NCBI GenBank assembly: GCA_021464245.1
Contig: JADCRB010000040.1
Location: 9,503,534 to 9,567,533 of the forward strand
DNA: 64,000 nt
Source of the DNA: Carallia brachiata
Lineage: Eukaryota > Streptophyta > Magnoliopsida > Malpighiales > Rhizophoraceae
Direction of reading: 5' to 3'
Position 1 is the stretch's first letter; every line of letters begins with the position of its first letter. The position numbers and the translations under genes were made by a program. Under the pieces are notes generated by a model, which made no database searches, was not told where the DNA came from, and saw only the letters and a list, made by a program, of their open reading frames with translations. Below, piece by piece: positions 1 through 11,974 of this stretch.

Positions 1-255
1 GATGCCAGATGGGTGCTTAATCATATATACCTAACTGGTATAACAACTCTCCAACAACCGAGCAACAAACGCCTCTAACATAATGTTTTATGTTACTTGA
101 GTCGACTATGTAATCACAAGGGCATAAAAACGCACTTCTTAAACATGGCCAGCTAATTAGGACTCTGCCAGAGCGCCGTCCCATCTCCATTCCCAATAAA
201 AACTGCCCCCCACAGTTAGTATCGAAAAGTTTGCTGCTTTTGTCCCCAGCAGCAA

Positions 256-632
256 ATGAGTGGGAGAACTTTTGTTTTGATTTTCTTCTTCTGGGCTGTC
301 CTCACGCTTGTCACTCCTACCCTTATTCTCCTGTCAGAGTCTTCCAAACCTGACCTGGATCCCAATGGTAAGCTATATATACATATATAAGTTCCACGCA
401 CAAAGAACTCTTCTCATTTCCTGTATCAATTTTGGTGGGTTGGGGCCAACTGAGCTCTGAATTCTGTGTTTTTTTTGCAGTTGTCAGAAGTACTGAAGTG
501 AAGGTCAGGAGAATGATGGGATGCGCTGAGAAACAACTGAAAGCTAAAATTGTGTCTGCGCCAATGGAGGCACCAACGCCTGCCCCAGCACCAGAACCTG
601 CGCTGTTTCTAAAAGCAGAAAGGCTATTTTGA
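256..632 (+). CDS. Small membrane-anchored or secreted peptide, 87 aa, two exons
   Basis: Exons are 256-367 and 481-632, joined across a GTAAGC donor and a T-rich TTTGCAG acceptor in phase 1. The 87-residue product opens with a hydrophobic segment at about residues 6-27 (phenylalanine- and leucine-rich, preceded by one arginine) that could be a signal peptide or signal anchor. A short acidic linker follows, then a basic stretch with the motif VRRMMG, and a tail of alternating alanine and proline (APTPAPAPEP) before the end at LKAERLF. The start is the only ATG in frame ahead of the hydrophobic segment. I do not recognise the family. The layout resembles plant small secreted-peptide precursors or one-pass membrane proteins. 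Clean splice sites and frame continuity support a real gene; its function is unknown. Confidence 0.6.
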
Positions 633-2013
633 CAAGGATTCTTATGAGAAAATTAAAGAGAACCCCCGCCGATCATCCATGTGATTCTTTAACTTCAAAT
701 CTTTTTCCCGGTTTAAACAGCTCTCTTTTGAGGGTTATGCCAGGCCGTCTCTGTTCATCGTCTCGGCAGACCAAATGTTAAAGTAGAATACATGATTGTA
801 GATACTTACTTTGCCATGTTGTAAATGAAGTTCAAGAAAAGCAGAATCCTTCTCTTTTAACAACTTTGGCTCCGTTCCAGATGGCTTCCTACACAGCAAA
901 ACAACAGAACACAAGGTTTCTTATACAGGGGAGAAACCTGATGGGAAAAACCAATGATTTATGGCTTCAGAGAAAGCGGCTGATGTTGTCCATCCTTAAG
1001 TGGTTTACTTAGGAACACTGCAACACTTTCTTCCCTTTTCCCTTTTCTTTTCCTTCTTCTTTTGTTCAAATTGGATTGACACTTGCAAACATACCGATGA
1101 TGAGTGGGAGTAACCGGAACTCCAAGTGCCAATGCCCTGTTCGATATGATTCTGCTACAATTCTTTTATTGATTGAATACAGCACCTTTAGTCACACTGT
1201 TACTGGATACTTTTTTTTTTTTATTTCATCAACATGATTAATACCTCGTTCGTAAGAAAGCCAAATTTGTATTGTCCTGACTCCTGAGGAATTTGGCCAA
1301 AATTCTTGCTCTCAAAACAAGTGTTGAAGAATATGGCTTCTTATCTTCTCGATTGCATTTCTCTTTACAGCAATCGCGTTGCAGGAATTTTGAAGTCCTT
1401 TAGTATTTCAAATGTTACTCAAAGTTTAAGTCTAACAAATTAATTAGTATGGCTAGGTGATTAACCTCTGGTAGAAGCATTTTAGTGGATAATTCTGACT
1501 ATAACATGCCGGGCCATACTTCTTAGTTGAGAATGTGTGGCTACAAGCAGAGACAATGAATGGCTTTATTTGGGGATGGAGATGTTAAAAGAATCTAGTT
1601 CATTGTGTAAAAGTCCTTCTTCCTTGACGTTCATCACCGTTGTCTTGGTTGGAGCAATTGTGTCTCTAGACACAAGTTCATTACTGAGATGGAGTTGTTT
1701 TGCAGGAAAAAGTTACCTGCACGAGTATGTGTGCAGGTAACTTTGAAGCCAATAGGGACGATTCATTATTGGTCAAATACACGGGCCATTTCTACAAAAA
1801 AAGGTCGGAGTTGGAAGTAAGGGGGATTGACCACTCGGACGTTTAGTTAAAAAAAAAGAAAAAAAAAAAAGAAAAAAGGAAGAAAGTTGTAACTTTATTC
1901 ATCAGAAAACTATCGCTGAACTGCGACAGGTACATAGCACGGAACTCAAAATTAAAACGCCCAACAGCCAGAAATTGTCTAATAGGCAACTGGAGTAGCA
2001 GATTTAAGAAAAA
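633..2013. other. Intergenic, 3' flank of the small peptide gene
   Basis: This holds the probable 3' UTR of the gene ending at 632 and then low-complexity sequence with an A-rich tract near 1848-1876. The open frame at 1537-1740 has no recognisable domain and no supporting context. Confidence 0.5.
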
Positions 2014-2225
2014 GTTACATTTCCGGACAAAAGGAAAATCGAAAATGCATCTGAATGCAACCAGTCAAATTTAATGTGCAATTGATTGGATTTCAAGTGT
2101 AACTAAATATAAAAAGAAATTTCTTTTTATATTTAGTTGTACTTGTAATTCAATCGGTTGCACGTTAAATTCGATCAGTTGCATTCGAGTGCTTTTTCAG
2201 GCGTATTTTCCGCTGGAAATGTAAT
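2014..2225. repeat. Foldback (inverted repeat) next to the reductase 3' end
   Basis: Two arms of about 105 bp face each other around a centre at 2119/2120. The inner 20 bp of each arm pair almost perfectly (AACTAAATATAAAAAGAAA against its complement), and the outer tips TTACATTTCC (2015-2024) and GGAAATGTAA (2215-2224) match exactly. Arm identity is roughly 85 percent by eye. No target-site duplication was found. The right tip is 23 bp beyond the reductase stop codon, so the foldback probably lies in that gene's 3' UTR. It may be a foldback MITE, or an inverted duplication able to give a long RNA hairpin. Confidence 0.75.
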
Positions 2226-2247
2226 AGTGCCCCAGATTTAAATGGCT

Positions 2248-3903
2248 TCACACAAATTGCTCGAGGTATTCTTCAACGGAGGTGTATTTGACATCTGGAT
2301 ATAGCCCAGAGACCTCAACCCCCCATGATGGATCAACCTCAAAATTGGTCTGGTCGCCCTGTATGAAGACCGAGTGATTGATTGCCAGGATAATATTGAT
2401 CGGAATTGGAGCCCCTGCAAAAATTTAAAGGGAAGCCAGGCACAAAATAATCAACATGAAAACATCCCCACCAACATACAAACTTGCATGAAGTATTCGG
2501 TTATGATGAAGCCAACTTGGTAAGCAAAGAAAATAGGACTATACATATGTTGATGTTATTCTCTTCAAAAATGTTGGCTTTTTAACTGACCTTGGATGTC
2601 TTTCAGAAGTTGCGCTTCGGAAACATAGGTTTTCTCAAGGGTTTTGCCTATCTTCTTCTCCCAAAGAACAACAAGCTCGTTGAAAGTATAGATGTTTTTG
2701 GGAGGCCTCATGGCGAGTGTCTTGTTCAAGGTTCTCGGATCATCCACAGCTTTAATGGTGTAGGTTGCAATATCCTCTTCCTTGTTGAAAATTGCTGTAC
2801 ACATGAAAACATGAACAATTGTGCTAATTCAATCTCGAAACAGAAGTCTTCTTAGATACAAATTTACAATATAATTACCAAAGCAATAAAATGTAATGTT
2901 ACTTACCCTTGGTGTTGCCATCTCCTAAGATGGCGACCTTGTCTCTTGGTGGAGCAGCAACTCCTGCCTGACCCAAGACGGGCAGAAAATAGCCGGCAAA
3001 GTAGTTTGCGGGCGCAAAAGTGTAAGGGATTCCGGAGGCCTCAACGGCACGGCGAATTTGGGCCTTAAGTTCAAATGTACTTTTTGCTGGCTCAACCGCA
3101 TGAACCCGATCCACATCATTTCCAAACTCTGATGGGAAGAATCTCTGCACAACATGGGAGATATATTGTATCAAAGTGTCATTGTTATCCCACTAAATCA
3201 ACGAAAAAAATTCGATAGCAGCACTTAAGAAACAATACTGTAGCAATAAAAAAACGTAGATCAATTAAATTTTACTTAGTTCCACAAATAAATGAGATTA
3301 AACATAAAAAAATTACTTTGCTGCCCTCTTATTATTACAATATTACTCTTTATGTGTTGCTACGTAGTGATGTTCTAAATTAAATATGAACATGCACATT
3401 AAAAGGAAAGGGAATGAAAAATAGTCGTCTAATTGAAGGAAATTAAGCTATACAAAAGATCGAATATGTTAGACTAACCTTAATATTACCAGCTTCTTTG
3501 ATGGCAGCAATGATCTTGGTCTGATCTGCCAGTTGCATAGCCCCAACTGTCGATATCACCACGTCCACCTGCTTAAAAGCTTTAACCAAGCTCTCATGAT
3601 CGTAAAGATCTCCCTGCATTTCCACAATATGTGCATATAATCCGATCATAACTGTTCTAAACTTGTATGTGGAGTTTCCAAAACAAAAAAACATCACAAA
3701 GGGCCATTTTATTTCACTTACATATACTAAAGTGACGCCCAAGTTCTTGAATTTCTCAATAAGTTGTCCCTTGACCGGATCAGAGACCGTGCTCTCCCTA
3801 ACCAAAGCAAAGGTGGGGTGACCTTCCTTTGCGCTAGCTTCCACGATGAATTTTCCGATGTAACCGGTCCCTCCGATATCAAGATCTTGCTTTTGCAAGC
3901 CAT
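2248..3903 (-). CDS. PCBER: Phenylcoumaran benzylic ether / isoflavone reductase-like, five exons, frameshift in codon 9
   Basis: This is a NADPH-dependent reductase of the PCBER/pinoresinol/isoflavone reductase family (cytosolic, phenylpropanoid and lignan metabolism). Exons on the minus strand: 3903-3722, 3613-3479, 3144-2907, 2794-2591, 2414-2248, all GT-AG. The ATG at 3903 gives MACKSKIL. The nucleotide-binding motif IGGTGYIG then appears in a different frame, so one base is missing near 3884. Exons total 926 nt, exactly one short of 309 codons, matching the usual 308-residue family length. Other landmarks: RFFPSEFGNDVD at about residue 107, the catalytic lysine near 133 in ELKAQIRRA, PPRDK, LWEKKIGKTLEK, and a C-terminus of YPDVKYTSVEEYLEQFV. 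Exact substrate cannot be told from sequence. A single indel in an otherwise perfect frame may be an assembly error or a recent null allele. Confidence 0.92.
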
Positions 3904-4013
3904 TGATTCGAACAATTGTGACAGACCAATAGCAATGGAAACAGGCGTTCGAAGCTAAAATTTGTGAACCTGTGAGAACAGAGTTTGTTTTGTGATAAAA
4001 TGAAGAATTTGAG

Positions 4014-4030
4014 GCCGTTTAAATAGACTT
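4014..4030 (-). promoter_or_regulatory. Possible TATA box of the reductase gene
   Basis: The minus strand reads CTATTTAAAC here, about 115-120 bp upstream of the reductase ATG. That position would leave a 5' UTR of roughly 85-90 nt. It is supported only by motif and position. Confidence 0.4.
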
Positions 4031-5779
4031 CTATGTTGTACTGGAGATCACGAAATTGCTGGCTGCTCTCATTTCCCACGGTAATTTGCGTGGAAATTTG
4101 ACTTGTGATACAGGAAGGAAACCCCAGCGTCATTTTTCACGACCATTACTTGGATTTGGTTGGTTTCTTGTCACGTGGTCTTTTGTTTGGCTGCGCTCAT
4201 TTCTCTCTCAATCAACCGTTAAAAAAAGAAAAGTATTTGACTAAATGACATGTGCTTCAAAAAATTCCCACGGTGACTAAAAGTGACTCAAATGAAATGA
4301 AAAATAGAAGTATAACACTAATTTGATCAAAAAAAAAAAAAAAAGAAAATAGACATAACTATATTGAGAAAATTTATAAAAATTTAGAACTGAATTTGAC
4401 TTATCCCTTCTAACAATAAGAGCAAAGTTTTTGAGAGAGTTTAGGGGTGGGCTAGATGATACATTTCTTGATTTAAGAAAGAGAAAAATTGACATCTAAA
4501 AACACGAAAGGTATTAATCTCATTGATTGAAATCTAGATCTAAATAAAAATCCAAAACTTTAAGTTAACCAATTGAAGACAAATTGTAATTAATTAGGCT
4601 GAATTTTATAACTGATTAATAATATCATGTAAATTGATTTTTTGTTTAGTTCCAACTTCATTTTTAGAAAGCCATGATTAACCAAACGAAACTGAAGTAT
4701 TATTTTATATGTAATGTTTTTTATTCTACTTGTACAAAAATCCCTAATTTTTTATATGTAAATATCCCTAGTTATCATAATTTATTATATTTTTTGAAAA
4801 ATGCATCAACTCATTTTTTTACATCCAAATTAGAATTTTCAATTGGCTAACTAATCTACAAATCAAGCCAAAATTTTTAGATGAGTGGTATTTGATTAAC
4901 CGAAAATTTTGATTACAACGGTTGTAATTTTTTAAGTGATTGAACCAAAAGTTTTGATTCTATTGAATTTTCAACCTCATGACTCGGTTAATTGAATCGT
5001 AAATAGCCCTTGTTAAGGTTTTAATCTTGAACTCTTTCGAATTTCATCAAATATAAGTTTTTTAGGGGATTTCCAATGCAAAAAACTAAAACAATATAAA
5101 AAAGAAAAAACAAAAAGCTATGTGTTCTCCAATTTGCATATTATTGTATCTAAGGAAAGAAAAATTCCAAGTGGACAAAGAAGCCGGAAAATGGAAAAAA
5201 AAATAGAAGGAAAAAGATTAGTGAACAAAGAAGCTGGAAACGGAAAATGCAGATCTTTTTCCCACATGATTTGAACAATCTGACATGGTAAAATTTTTTA
5301 ATTTATATTTTTAGCCTTTTTTAAAATGATTTTGAATAATTTTTATAAATTTAAAACTTATTTGTTTAAATTATTTGTCTAATTTATTTGTCTGTCAAAC
5401 CATACTCAAATTGAAAATGGGAATCTTTTCATTTTGTGCAGCATTTGAAAAGTCAGAAACGCTTCTAGACTACTTGACACCAAAGAAATGAAGTAGGTTA
5501 AGTGATTTATATAAATAATAACAAATAATTACGTTGTATTTTTTAAAAATATTTTAATAATTAGAACTAAAGATTTTTATTTTAAAAATTTTGAATTCAA
5601 ATTTTGAGATGAGAGAAGAGAAATTTGTGAAAGAGGAGAATTTTTCTTATTATGTAATTCATGATCTAATAGATCTTTTAATGTAAAAAAAAAATGATTA
5701 TATAATATCATTTAACGATATTTAATAATTTTTTATTTTAATTTTTAAGTAAAATTATAAGTCTTTTCCAAGGAAATGG
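4031..5779. other. AT-rich intergenic, reductase upstream region
   Basis: No coding signal was found. It contains poly-A and poly-T tracts (for example 4329-4343). Near 5580-5690 is an A/T-rich block with wording close to 8820-8935 and 55200-55340, probably decayed copies of one dispersed repeat. Confidence 0.4.
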
Positions 5780-6154
5780 TTGGTGAGGAATAATATCGAC
5801 TTTTCAGGGGATATGTGCAATCTCAGAGTTGAGGAAGATCGTTCCTACTTCCTGCCGGCTGCTATTCTAGAACCTTGGTTTGGTGAGGCTGCACTCCACC
5901 TGGCCGTTATACGTAGAAGCTTCAGAGTTCCAACGAGTTTGGTGAGATTGATGATTTGTCATTTTTGTACTGATCTTCAGTGCTCGACGCTGCAAAATAA
6001 TGACTTTTCCCTTCGTGAAAAGAGGGAAATGTGCGCGAACCTTTTACAAGTGTGTGTCTACAAAGGACCACCAACCGATCATGATAGGAGAACTTTGTTG
6101 GTACCATCAGATAATTCATGTCAAGGCAATCGAGTGGAATCAAAAGTATATTGA
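5780..6154 (+). other. Unrecognised open frame of 124 codons, weak
   Basis: This GC-richer island in AT-rich DNA is open for 124 codons (internal motifs DRSYFLPAAILEPWF and ALHLAVIRRSFRVP). I recognise no domain, see no splice partner, and an overlapping minus-strand frame exists at 5922-6143. It could be a fragment of a transposon or captured gene. It is listed because composition differs from both flanks. Confidence 0.2.
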
Positions 6155-6170
6155 TTCATAAGATTTTATT

Positions 6171-6354
6171 GGGTAGTCATACACTTTTTATTATATAAGG
6201 AGTCATATTATAATAATATATAAATTTTTTATAATAATATATACACTTTTTTGTAACAAAAAATATAAATTATAAATTTTTTTTATAAAAAATATACATA
6301 TTGTTACAAAAAATTTATGTGTTGTTATAGTATGACTTTTAAATATGACTACCT
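6171..6354. repeat. Small foldback MITE with GGTAGTCATA ends
   Basis: The left end GGGTAGTCATA (6171) and right end TATGACTACCTA are inverted copies. The interior is a near palindrome of AT-rich sequence (ATTATAATAATATA against its complement). The length of about 185 bp and lack of coding content fit a non-autonomous MITE. No target duplication was confirmed. Confidence 0.5.
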
Positions 6355-6437
6355 AGTGTGGTTACTAACTTTTTCGATTCTATAAAATCTCGTCTGATTA
6401 CAATTGCTAACTAGTCTTCAATAATTTTACCTTGTAA

Positions 6438-6655
6438 TGCGACTAACAACATAATTCTCTTCAACGAGATTATGCAGTGTTATTTTATTTTTTATTTTTT
6501 TATAAAAACTAAATAAAAAAAAGGTATATTAATGATTATCTGATAGTGCGAGCAACAACGTCATTCTTTTTAATAAGATTGTGAAGTATTATTTTTATTT
6601 TTTATTTTAAAAAAATAAATAAAAATAAAAAAAGTATATTAATGATTAATTATCA
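6438..6655. repeat. Tandem duplication, two diverged 109-bp units
   Basis: Unit one (6438-6546) and unit two (6547-6655) begin TGCGACTAACAAC and TGCGAGCAACAAC, continue through a shared ATTCT...AGATT...GTATTA core, and both finish TATATTAATGATTA. They differ at many sites, so the duplication is old. Confidence 0.6.
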
Positions 6656-9600
6656 TTTTGGTTGCAAATTTGGAATTAATGATGACCGGGAGCGTCTGCA
6701 TTAGTAATGTTTGCCGTTTGGTTGAGTCCGAGTCCCCACGTACATATGATCACAAGACAGCATGATTACGGCGTAAAAAGAAAGGAAGCTGATTTACCCA
6801 ACACCTTTTCTTGCAGAAAATGAGCATGTCCGTCACGGGACATCGGTATATTGTTGTAAATTTTGAATTTCTAAATTAAGCATATATGCGATTGTTTATG
6901 AGATAAAAAAATTGATTATGTAATTTACTACATAAAAATGACGAAACAAAGAACAAAAAGAAAATTTTCGATTGTGTTAGTCGATGGAGGGGAAAAATGG
7001 ATGTTTTCTTACGTAACAATCAATCTGATGTATAATGTAACAAAAATATTAATAATTATTTTTTTCTATTAAGAAGTTTTATAAAACTCTAGGTAATGTG
7101 GACTGCATGTCCAACTAAAGAAATCTCTTATAGAACACGCTATTTATTATAATTTAAACATTTAATAGAGAAGTCTTAAATTTTAATTTTAAAAATATAT
7201 CGTGAAATTTAATGAGAATTTTTGGTAGTATACTTTGATTTTAATCAATTTAAGTTGGGAATCTTTAAAACTAGGTCATTTTGCACCAATCAATAATTGT
7301 CATTCGTGTTAGTCAGTGCATTATCCAGTCGTTAAATTTTGATGTGGAAGGTGGCGTGGCAATTCAAGTTGAAAGCAATTTTTTTTTTTTTTTTTGTATT
7401 GTCAATTCAAGTCGTGAACTTTCAAAAATATTTCAACTTGACTTTGTAAATGCAGCCAGTTGTTCCATATTACTTGAAATCAATTTATTTAAATTTTAAT
7501 AAAAATTAAAAAATTTCATTCCGAAAAATTTTCTTACATCATTCATTGAAGATTTTTACTTACGAACTCTCATTTAGTTTAAAATTTCTTCTTTATTATT
7601 CTTTTGGTCATAACCCTTTTTTTTTAAGTTGTGCCTCGAATTACCAAAATTTGAAATTTCACGAGTCAAAGTAAAAAAAAAATTAATAGCTCACAAATCA
7701 AAACGCAACAAAACAATTTGCATGACAACTTAAATTGGCGCTTCACTTACTAAATTGGCACTTCACCTACCGCGTTAAGTGAATTAGTAACCGCAATTAT
7801 TGAATAACTTAAATTAACTGAGTTTTAAAATTTCACCACCCAAATTGACCAAATTTAAAAGTTTTTGTAGCTCAAATTGATAAAAACAAAATACGAAATG
7901 AGATTAAGAAAATCCAAAAAGTTGTCAAACATTAAGAAACATAGAGACTTTCAAAATAATAAATATTTGTGCCAGACACGCGTGAAGATATGACACTTAT
8001 TTAATACTCTTTAAATACTCCAAAAATGTAATTAGCAAAAAAATAAATATACAAAAAGTTTAGAAACACTTATTAGATATTTCTAATGCACATGTCAAAT
8101 ATTTTTAATATATGTACTAGACATTTCTAATTAATGTGTATGTTGAAAACAAATAAAATTAATTTCAAAAGTTTCAGAAACATATAATATTTTTTTTATA
8201 AATATTCATCTAATAGTAAAAAACAACAATCAATAAATATATTTTATTTAATTTATAATTTCTTAAATATTATATTACGTGTATATTATATTTTTCAAGA
8301 AAAGTTCAAGCCTCCATCACTGCACCTCATTGTTTGGTGGTAAGCTCCTCCACATTTCCATGGTCAAATATTTTGTATCGCCTGCCCTATTGACCCATCT
8401 TTCTCATGACTAGATTGCAGGAAAAAAGAAAAAAGTGCATTGATCTTGATGGCATATTTTTGCTTTTATAAAATGGTAGTTGAGTAAGTAATCACTCATA
8501 AATTAAAAATATTTTAACTATAATTTTTTATAAGGTCATATTAAAGGGTTAAAATTCATTTCAATATATATCCTTATTTGGTTTTAAATCCCTGGCACAA
8601 GTGAAAGAAAATGGGAAAAAAAAAAAAAACAAAGTACATGGATCCTGATGGCATAGTAGCGTTAAATCCTACACAAGTGAAAGTTAATTGGACGGTTACC
8701 TAATAATTGGGCCTTGGCCCTCTGGCAACGACTGAGGACAAACAAACCCTACTCCCTCACTCTGGGGCACAAATGTAAGAATTTATACGTTTTTACAATA
8801 CACCTCATTTGTTAGAGCTAAAACTTACATTATAAAAGTTTTAAATTTAAATTTTGAAAAAGAGAGTAAGATTTATGAGAAAAAAATTATTTTTGTTAAG
8901 TAACTTATAATTCAAGTCTAATAATTTAAAAAAAAAAACAAAAAATTTATGCCTGATGTTGATGGGGGCAGACATCCCTAGTAAAAAAATTGAATTTTAC
9001 CGTCGGGTTATGATTTAGTATAATTTAGTAGTGATAGTTTAAACGTACCAACTACAAAATCTTTAGTACAAATCTTCTCAAGACATAAGTGATTGCCATA
9101 ACTATTGAGACTTGCAATTTCATAATAATGACACAGCAGAATACTTCCTAACGTAGATATAGAATGGACACCTCTACTTTTTTGTTTTTTTAAAAAAATG
9201 ATATTGAATTTTTTTTCAATGAAATGAAAAATTAGCGTTATACCACACAGTGCGACTAAACAGGATTGCATTGGTTATGCCACGTTTATAAATTAGATTT
9301 CTACAATTTAGATTAAATTCATAGAAAAACAAACGTTACAACAGTATTTATAAAAGATTACCAGACTTTCTCAAAATTATGTGGAACTAGAGATACGTTT
9401 TATTCCTACCAAATGGCTTTGAGAGTATTCAAACCCATAATTTTAAGGTACAAATGAAATCTTTGGTACAAATGAAATCTTCTGACTAGTAAATCTTAAT
9501 GATCAGTGGTGAAGAAATTGGACTTTATAGCATAGAGCTTCTACAAATATATCTATTTCAGCAAAAATAAAATTACATATAGACAACCAGAAGACCAAAA

Positions 9601-9799
9601 CATACAAAACTAAATATAGATCCACACAAAGCAGTTAAAATCTCAACCTAATTTACACTCAATGTTATTATTTATCTGATTTACATTGTTAATTAGAACT
9701 GAACGTAAAAGCTATCTACAACTCCTGTACTTAAGACTCACCAAAACCCACATAAGGATAGATTCATATTTTAATATGTAGATAGCACCAAATACTAAT
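6656..9799. other. AT-rich intergenic with decayed repeats
   Basis: No gene is supported. A/T homopolymer runs are common. The 7270-7900 part looks like old transposon-derived sequence, with phrases such as CGTGAACTTTCAAAA recurring in inverted or altered form. A short imperfect direct repeat (TTGATCTTGATGGCAT near 8438, TGGATCCTGATGGCAT near 8638) is visible. Confidence 0.4.
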
Positions 9800-9935
9800 T
9801 CAAGCATTGGCTTTGGAGGAGGCAAGATTGGCAACGTGGAACTGTGCTGCGTAGCTGTTGGAAGAGCTCTCAAGTATAGGAGGTTCGTTGAGAAAAGCCC
9901 AGTTGCTCCTAGTCCACCTGCAATCACCAAAAAGT

Positions 9936-9967
<32 letters not shown>

Positions 9968-10590
9968 ACTAATTAACCATACAAGATGTACAAACACCAT
10001 GCCTACATGGATCAATAAAATATGTATCAGCTGAGGCATTAATTAATTAACTGTACCAGCCATTTTTCTTTTTGAGGTTCTCTAAACTTGCTTCAGTTTC
10101 CAAGTCCATAAAACTGTGATTTGTCTTCGTCGATGGTAAGGAGCTTGATCTTTGATACTTTACACCATCTTCCTCCTTCATGCCATCCTGCCGTTGAATT
10201 AAACATGTCAAAAAACACCCTACACTTTTTTTTTAATTCTTTTTTTCTTATCATGTTGATGGCTATATATATGGAAAATGAATTTAGACCTGGCTGCTCT
10301 CAGATTCCGATGGACTAGAAATTGCTTTGAGGTGTTCCTCTTGTATTTTTTTCTTCGAATTCCAGTAAGCTTCAATTTCTTCTTTCGTGAGTGACCGATT
10401 CCTTTTGAATTTCGCTGGGAAAATTGAAAAGACTATTGACCAAACCAAACAAGAGGAAAAGAAAAAAAAGAACAAAACTTTGCAAACATATACATGTATA
10501 CATATTGAAAAGAATAGGATGATCAAAATTTTACCTACCTGAGTTAGGATCGAGCACAGGTGAGTCCCAACCAGCCATTAGAGAACCCAT
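9800..10590 (-). CDS. Conserved plant-specific protein of unknown function, 141 aa, four exons
   Basis: Exons on the minus strand: 10590-10539, 10414-10290, 10187-10057, 9917-9800, all GT-AG with phases agreeing, summing to 426 nt (141 residues plus stop). The N-terminus MGSLMAGWDSPVLDPNS, the basic segment KFKRNRSLTKEEIEAYW, and the C-terminal motif NGWWTRSNWAFLNEPP are, to my recollection, the hallmarks of a small plant-only family without an assigned biochemical role. The middle exon is rich in charged and serine residues and probably disordered. The two tryptophans of NGWW are split by the last intron (TG/G), which supports the join. No signal peptide or membrane segment is present. Intact, unlike three other genes here. 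Confidence 0.85.
9938..9967. repeat. (TA)n microsatellite inside an intron
   Basis: An uninterrupted run of about 15 TA units lies in the third intron (9918-10056) of the 141-residue protein gene. It should be length-polymorphic. Confidence 0.9.
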
Positions 10591-11974
10591 TTTTCTCTCA
10601 GGAATTTTGGATTTGCTTGAACCGAAGTTGCTGGAACAAAGTGTGTCTCCTTATGATCTAATAATACTAGGGCTGAAATGATGCCGCTGATGTTGGTGCT
10701 TTGGTGCGTGGTGGGTCTACATCCACTTTCTTGTTCTTATCCACCAAAAGATAATTTTTTTTTTTTTAAATTTGGTGGGTATATATATTTTTTATTGTAT
10801 TTACATGTATTTTTTTATAATTATGAGTTTTGTTTTATATAACTGTAACGATAAAAAATGATATAAAAAATATTAATATTTTTTTATTTTATATTTTGTT
10901 TATTGTATAAAAATATTTATAATTATAAAAAAATACATATAAACGTAATAACAATGAAAAATTGTTTTTAATTGAATGTCTTTATTAATGTCCTTATCAG
11001 AAGCAATGCCAAGACTTTGCTATAAAGATGGCACTATAATAGGACATACATTTTTAATTGATCGATATAATTGGTCTATTTTGGCACGGAGCGATAGCTT
11101 TTATTTATTTATTTATTTTTCATTTCCCTGTGGTTGCCACTAGCTCCATCAACTTTTGTCCCCTGATTTACCTTTAGCCCACGGATTTTTTTTTTTTTAC
11201 CAGTTTAGCCCACAGATTGATATGAAAGCTGTAAGGGGAAAGATATTTTGTATGAAATTGAGACTTATGATCAATATCTATCAATTGAGCCTGACCCCAT
11301 CGTACTCGAACTTCTTCCTGTTTCGTTATTTGTTCGCCGCTTTCATACACCTTTCAGTCGCTGTCCTATTTTTAGGAGGGTTTGATTACATGGCCGCCGA
11401 TCTCCATCACCGAGCAAAGACACGATTATGTATTACATCTATTTTTTATTAGTTTTTATATTTTTTTAAAAAATTAAATTTTAAATCTATATAGTGTTAA
11501 TATAAAATTTATTTTTTAAAAATTTTTTTAAAAAAATAACTAAATCTTAAAATATACTTAATATTACTTTAAACGTATTTAATATTACGTTAAAATTTAT
11601 TTTTTATTTTTTTTCAAAAAAATAGTTTTTTTTTCAAATGACCATTCTATTGCATTATTAATTGGAATTTGTTACAGTACAGAAAAAATATTATATTGCA
11701 TTTAAAGTAGACCGCAAGATCCTCTAATCAGGGATCGTGCGTCTGCCCACGTGTCACATAGCGCATGACCATGTTATTTTTTTGTATCAGGACAACTTGA
11801 ATCTTACGTATTGCTCCATGCCAAGCGCGGCCTAGACATTTCCGCCTAAAGGCGGTACTTCAACCTTATTCTCAGAATTGTACTCTAGTATACCTTTCAT
11901 TTATTAAAAACAAGAAAAGTGGACATGTCTTTTTCCCAACAAGTTATAGAGGACTCTCACATAATTTTACTTAA
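10591..11974. other. Upstream region of the 141-aa gene, then AT-rich spacer
   Basis: The first 100 bp or so probably contain the 5' UTR of the minus-strand gene. The rest is AT-rich. The open frame at 11156-11452 spans a poly-T run, has no domain and is not supported. Confidence 0.4.

Noticed and set aside
2592..2855. 87-codon plus frame
   Set aside because: Antisense of reductase exon 4.
11156..11452. 98-codon plus frame
   Set aside because: Spans a poly-T run (FFFF), no homology recognised, no splice context.
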